Shown: piece after piece, positions 61,067 to 64,000 of the stretch
Layout of the letters: every line of letters starts with the position of its first letter
Position numbering within the stretch: position 1 is the stretch's first letter
NCBI GenBank assembly: GCA_002412765.1
Contig: DHVR01000056.1
Coordinates: 26,672-90,671, forward strand
DNA: 64,000 nt
Direction: 5' to 3'
DNA from: Leptolinea sp. UBA5203
Lineage (GTDB): Bacteria > Chloroflexota > Anaerolineae > Anaerolineales > Anaerolineaceae
Made by a program: the position numbers and the translations under genes
The notes under the pieces: model-generated
What the model was told of the DNA's origin: nothing
Database searches by the model: none
Seen by the model: the letters and a program-made list of their open reading frames with translations, nothing else

Positions 61067-62034
61067 AGGACTCCAGCAGCAGATAAATTTTTGATTAAGC
61101 GTGGATTGACGGGATAATCTCCAGGGACAAAGTCTTTTTGACTGAGCAGCTCATAAATTTTGATATAGCGTTGACTGGCACGTACAAAGAGTTCACTATC
61201 CATGACGGGAATCTCGCCATCTCCGCGATATCCTTTTTGGGCATATTCTAAACGAATAAATTCTTTATCAAAATTCTCTGGTTCCTCACCCGCAGCAACT
61301 TTTTGTTCATAAGTATCGGCTTTCCAAAAACGGGAGGAATCCGGGGTGTGAATTTCATCAATCAACATCAATTTTCCCTGTTCATCGAAACCAAACTCAT
61401 ATTTGGTATCCACCAGGATCAGACCGGCTTCTTTGGCTTTTTGCTGGCCAAATTTGAATAGAGCCAACGCAGCCAGCATGGTTTGCTGCCAGATGGCCTG
61501 ATCAAGGAATCCTTTTTGCACCACTTCTGCACAAGTTAAGCGCTCATCATGGCCGGTGGGACCGCCTTTGGTGGTGGGTGTGATGATTGGGGTCTCCAGA
61601 ACCTGATTCTTTGTCAAACCATCCGGGAATGTATAGCCATAAATCTCCCGTTCGCCCAGTTCGTAGCGGTACCAGAGGGCAGTAGAAGTAACCCCCGTGA
61701 TGTATCCACGTATAATAACCTCAACGGGAAATGGCTCGGCGATTTTAACGATCACTGCATTGGGATCCGGCATGGAAAGCATATGGTTTTGGATAATGGA
61801 TCGGGTTTGTTCAAACCACCAGGCTGTCAACTGATTCAATACCTGCCCTTTGTAAGGGATCTCCGTCAGAATACGGTCGAAGGCAGATAAACGGTCAGTA
61901 GTCACGATCAAGCGGGTATGATTGTCTATCGTAAACCAATCCCGTACTTTTCCGGAGGTTTTTTCAAGTTTTGGAAGCTCAGCCGTTTTGAAGGCTAATG
62001 GGAGTTTTTCACGGATTTTTTCACTACTTAGCAT
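61063..62034 (-). CDS. purC: SAICAR synthetase (PurC)
   Basis: A 323-residue enzyme joining CAIR and aspartate. It has SGKVRDWFTIDNHTRLIVTT, then DRLSAFDRI, VIIRGYITGVTSTALW and LVDTKYEFGFDEQGKLMLID with DEIHTPDSSRFW. It is the long (about 300-residue) form. Transcription order purC then purE with overlapping ends mirrors the animal PAICS fusion of the same two domains. It begins 8 bases after purQ. Confidence 0.96.
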   Translation of the reverse strand: MLSSEKIREKLPLAFKTAELPKLEKTSGKVRDWFTIDNHTRLIVTTDRLSAFDRILTEIPYKGQVLNQLTAWWFEQTRSIIQNHMLSMPDPNAVIVKIAEPFPVEVIIRGYITGVTSTALWYRYELGEREIYGYTFPDGLTKNQVLETPIITPTTKGGPTGHDERLTCAEVVQKGFLDQAIWQQTMLAALALFKFGQQKAKEAGLILVDTKYEFGFDEQGKLMLIDEIHTPDSSRFWKADTYEQKVAAGEEPENFDKEFIRLEYAQKGYRGDGEIPVMDSELFVRASQRYIKIYELLSQKDFVPGDYPVNPRLIKNLSAAGVL

Positions 62035-62042
62035 GGATTCCT

Positions 62043-62825
62043 CTATTGTTCTTTCGCATAGTTTACACCATTTTTGAAAATTTCCAATCCAGTGGGGGAG
62101 CTGGCTCTTCTGGTCCGTTGGGGGTGCTGATATCCATAGATATTATTCTCCGGATGCGGCATCAGGCCCAATACATTTCCGGTAGGATTGCAGATTCCGG
62201 CGATATCATCCATGGATCCATTCGGGTTGTCAGGGTATTGGCCTTGGGCGGCTTGTCCCAGAGGCTTCGTGTAGCGTAAGGCCACCATGTCCAAGGAAAT
62301 TAATCGTTGAATTTCGGCTGCATTTTCCAGAACAAAATTGCCTTCCCCATGCGCGATCGGGCATTCAATCAAAGCTTGATTTTTCTTCACCCAGATGCAG
62401 CGATCGGTTCCGGCTGTCAGAGTTACCCAGCGGCATTCAAAATGGCCAGATTGATTAAAGGTCAAAGTCCCATTGATTTGTTTTTCGGATTTCTCATTCT
62501 CAAAGATCAAACCAGATTTAACCAACGTCTGAAACCCATTACAAATGCCAATCACGGCTTTCTTCTGCTGAATAAATGCACGTACTTCATCCAGGAAATA
62601 GGTTTTCAAATTAATGGAAAGCAATTTCCCTGCGCCTAATGCATCGGCATAGGAAAAGCCGCCGGCCAGCACTAGAATTTGATAGTTTTTCCAATGTTTT
62701 TCACCGGATTTAAGCTGGTTGATATGCACAATCTCTGGATTGGCACCGGCAACGGTAAAGGCTTCGGCAACATCAAAATCACGGTTGGTACCGGTGGCAT
62801 GTAAAATAAGGACGGATGGCTTCAT
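62043..62825 (-). CDS. purQ: FGAM synthase glutaminase subunit (PurQ)
   Basis: A 260-residue class I glutamine amidotransferase that supplies ammonia to PurL. The nucleophile Cys is in VIGICNGFQTLVKSG, the oxyanion region is LAGGFSYADALGAG and the His-Glu pair is in LMPHPENNIYG. It lies 3 bases after purL. No purS gene is seen. Confidence 0.94.
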   Translation of the reverse strand: MKPSVLILHATGTNRDFDVAEAFTVAGANPEIVHINQLKSGEKHWKNYQILVLAGGFSYADALGAGKLLSINLKTYFLDEVRAFIQQKKAVIGICNGFQTLVKSGLIFENEKSEKQINGTLTFNQSGHFECRWVTLTAGTDRCIWVKKNQALIECPIAHGEGNFVLENAAEIQRLISLDMVALRYTKPLGQAAQGQYPDNPNGSMDDIAGICNPTGNVLGLMPHPENNIYGYQHPQRTRRASSPTGLEIFKNGVNYAKEQ

Positions 62826-62828
62826 GGC

Positions 62829-64000
62829 TTATTTCCTCAACCAGGCTTTCTTGAGTTCTGCAACCTGGATGGACCCAAGCTTCGTTTGATCGGGTGTCAG
62901 GAAGTTGATGATTTTCTCTGCCTTCACTGTACCTATCTTTTGAACTGGAAGACCCTTCAGGCCGGCTTCCAAATCCGCAGCCGCTTCAGGGGTCACTTCA
63001 ACCAGAAAACTAGCTGCAGTCTCGGAAAATAAAAATTCCACCGGCTGATCAGGGATGGATAAATCCACACCCAGATCACCAGCCAGGGCCATTTCTGCGA
63101 GCGTAACAGACAGACCGCCTTCGCTGAGATCGTGGCATGCTCTGATTTTGCCCGCTTGAATCAAGGAAAACAGCGCTTGATAAAGTTTGGGAGCATAGGT
63201 CGGCACCTTTGGCACTGCTTGTGATCCTGGTGGACTGGTCACTTTGGCATAATGACTGCCGCCAAAGCTGTTTTGGTGCTCGCCGATGAAGTATATAACG
63301 TTACCAGGAGCCTTCAGGTCCATGGTGATAGTTTGATTGACATCCTCAATGATACCCATGGCAGAGATCAACAGAGTCGGCGGAATGGCATGTTTTTTAC
63401 CGTCATTGCCAAGATACTCGTTGTTCAGGGAATCTTTTCCGGAAATGAATGGGGTGCCGTAAACGACTGCCGCATCATAACAGCCGCGCAGCGCTTGAAT
63501 CAGAGTGCCAAGGGTTTCCGGTTTAGTCGGATCACCCCAACAGAAGTTATCCAAGATGGCAATTTTTTGTGGATCTGCACCAACAGCCACGGCATTGCGA
63601 ATGGCCTCGTCAATCACGTTGTAAGCCATCTGATAGGCATCCACCTCGCCATACCAGGGATTAATGCCGTTGGAGAGCACAATCCCGGCTGTCCCCTGGG
63701 TGCCGATGGGTTTAATCACACAGGCATCCGATGGACCCTCATTATGGACACCCACTAAAGGCTTGACTGCGGTACCGCCTTGAATTTCATGGTCATAAAC
63801 CCGGATGATGGCTTCCTTGGAGGCGATATTCGGATGAGCCAACAAATCCAGCAGGGTTGCTTTTATCTGATCGAAAGAAAATATTTCATTATTACCCGGG
63901 CTGTTTCCCATCTTTGGAAGAATCACAGCCTGTAATTTTCTTTGGGGGATGCCGTGGTGTAAAAATTCCATGCCCAACTCAAGGACTTTTTCACCTTCAA
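62829..64000 (-). CDS. purL: FGAM synthase large subunit (PurL), N-terminal part outside window
   Basis: The frame stays open to the window edge, so only the last 390 residues are seen and the true start lies beyond. Features include LHHGIPQRKLQ at the edge, then GDPTKPETLGTLIQALRGCY, TPFISGKDSLNNEY and CHDLSEGGLSVTLAEMALAG, all typical of the C-terminal half. With PurQ it turns FGAR into FGAM. A TTG at 63977 is not a real start. It begins the visible part of the operon; the promoter is off the window. Confidence 0.94.
   Translation of the reverse strand, partial: EGEKVLELGMEFLHHGIPQRKLQAVILPKMGNSPGNNEIFSFDQIKATLLDLLAHPNIASKEAIIRVYDHEIQGGTAVKPLVGVHNEGPSDACVIKPIGTQGTAGIVLSNGINPWYGEVDAYQMAYNVIDEAIRNAVAVGADPQKIAILDNFCWGDPTKPETLGTLIQALRGCYDAAVVYGTPFISGKDSLNNEYLGNDGKKHAIPPTLLISAMGIIEDVNQTITMDLKAPGNVIYFIGEHQNSFGGSHYAKVTSPPGSQAVPKVPTYAPKLYQALFSLIQAGKIRACHDLSEGGLSVTLAEMALAGDLGVDLSIPDQPVEFLFSETAASFLVEVTPEAAADLEAGLKGLPVQKIGTVKAEKIINFLTPDQTKLGSIQVAELKKAWLRK

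Noticed and set aside
1..64000. CRISPR arrays, tRNA genes, insertion sequences.
   Set aside because: No regularly spaced repeats, no cloverleaf-like sequence and no transposase reading frame were noticed.

Overview
This window carries one almost complete flagellar and chemotaxis gene cluster on the + strand (about 6.2 to 53.1 kb). A two-component signalling block precedes it (1 to 6.1 kb), and a convergent de novo purine operon follows on the - strand (53.3 to 64 kb). Coding density is very high: no gap between genes exceeds about 210 bases, and I see no tRNA, rRNA, CRISPR array, transposase or prophage gene. The organism is a motile bacterium of moderate to low G+C. The flagellar set has no flgA, flgH or flgI (P/L rings), which points to a monoderm or otherwise LPS-less envelope. 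The gene style (flbD, separate fliM/fliN, CheC/CheD/CheX, a FlhB C-terminal-domain-like protein, a CsrA-regulated flagellin) is Firmicutes-like. A flagellated member of Chloroflexota or a neighbouring monoderm phylum is my best guess, but phylum is inference only. PurF carries the cysteines of the Fe-S type.

Layout. (1) 1-6137: a PucR-like regulator cut by the window edge, an OmpR-type response regulator, a hybrid receiver/histidine-kinase-like protein whose kinase motifs are degraded, and an intact GAF-PAS histidine kinase. (2) 6257-24993: flbD, motAB, fliLMNOPQ, an inserted HDOD plus receiver pair, fliR, flhB, flhA, flhF, a small membrane protein where flhG usually lies, the sigma-28 gene fliA, a SwrB-like gene, two rod genes, then flgM, flgN, flgK, flgL and csrA. 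(3) 25204-29191: two related glycosyltransferase-like proteins and a formylglycine-generating-enzyme-fold protein, a candidate flagellin-modification cassette. (4) 29400-33449: flagellin fliC, fliD, flaG, fliS. (5) 33567-46472: flgC, fliEFGHIJ, a lytic transglycosylase, flgB (far from flgC), fliK, flgD, a TIGR02530-type protein, flgE, a second FliK-like protein with an FlhB-C-like partner, and an M23 peptidase. (6) 46590-53132: cheA, cheC, cheD, cheY, cheB, cheR and two cheX. (7) 53263-64000, - strand: purL (partial), purQ, purC, purE, purF, a purD-purM fusion, purN, purH, guaB in transcription order.

Regulation visible in the sequence. Four elements share one geometry, TAAAG plus a CGATAA-type -10 with 15 bases between TAAA and the 8-base -10 box. 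They lie before flgM, twice in tandem before fliC, and before fliS, and are best read as sigma-28 promoters served by the FliA encoded here. The fliC and flaG leaders each hold a hairpin with GGA in its loop a short distance upstream of a GGA-containing Shine-Dalgarno sequence, the hallmark of a CsrA target. csrA is present but its usual antagonist fliW is not in the window. FlgM would hold FliA until the hook is built and then leave by the flagellar exporter, releasing late genes, with CsrA as a second, post-transcriptional brake.

The purine genes are transcribed toward the chemotaxis genes and the two units meet at a 16-bp perfect-stem bidirectional terminator. PurE looks like a class II AIR carboxylase and no purK is present. 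The purC-purE and purDM-purN neighbourhoods have the same domain order as the animal PAICS and GART enzymes.
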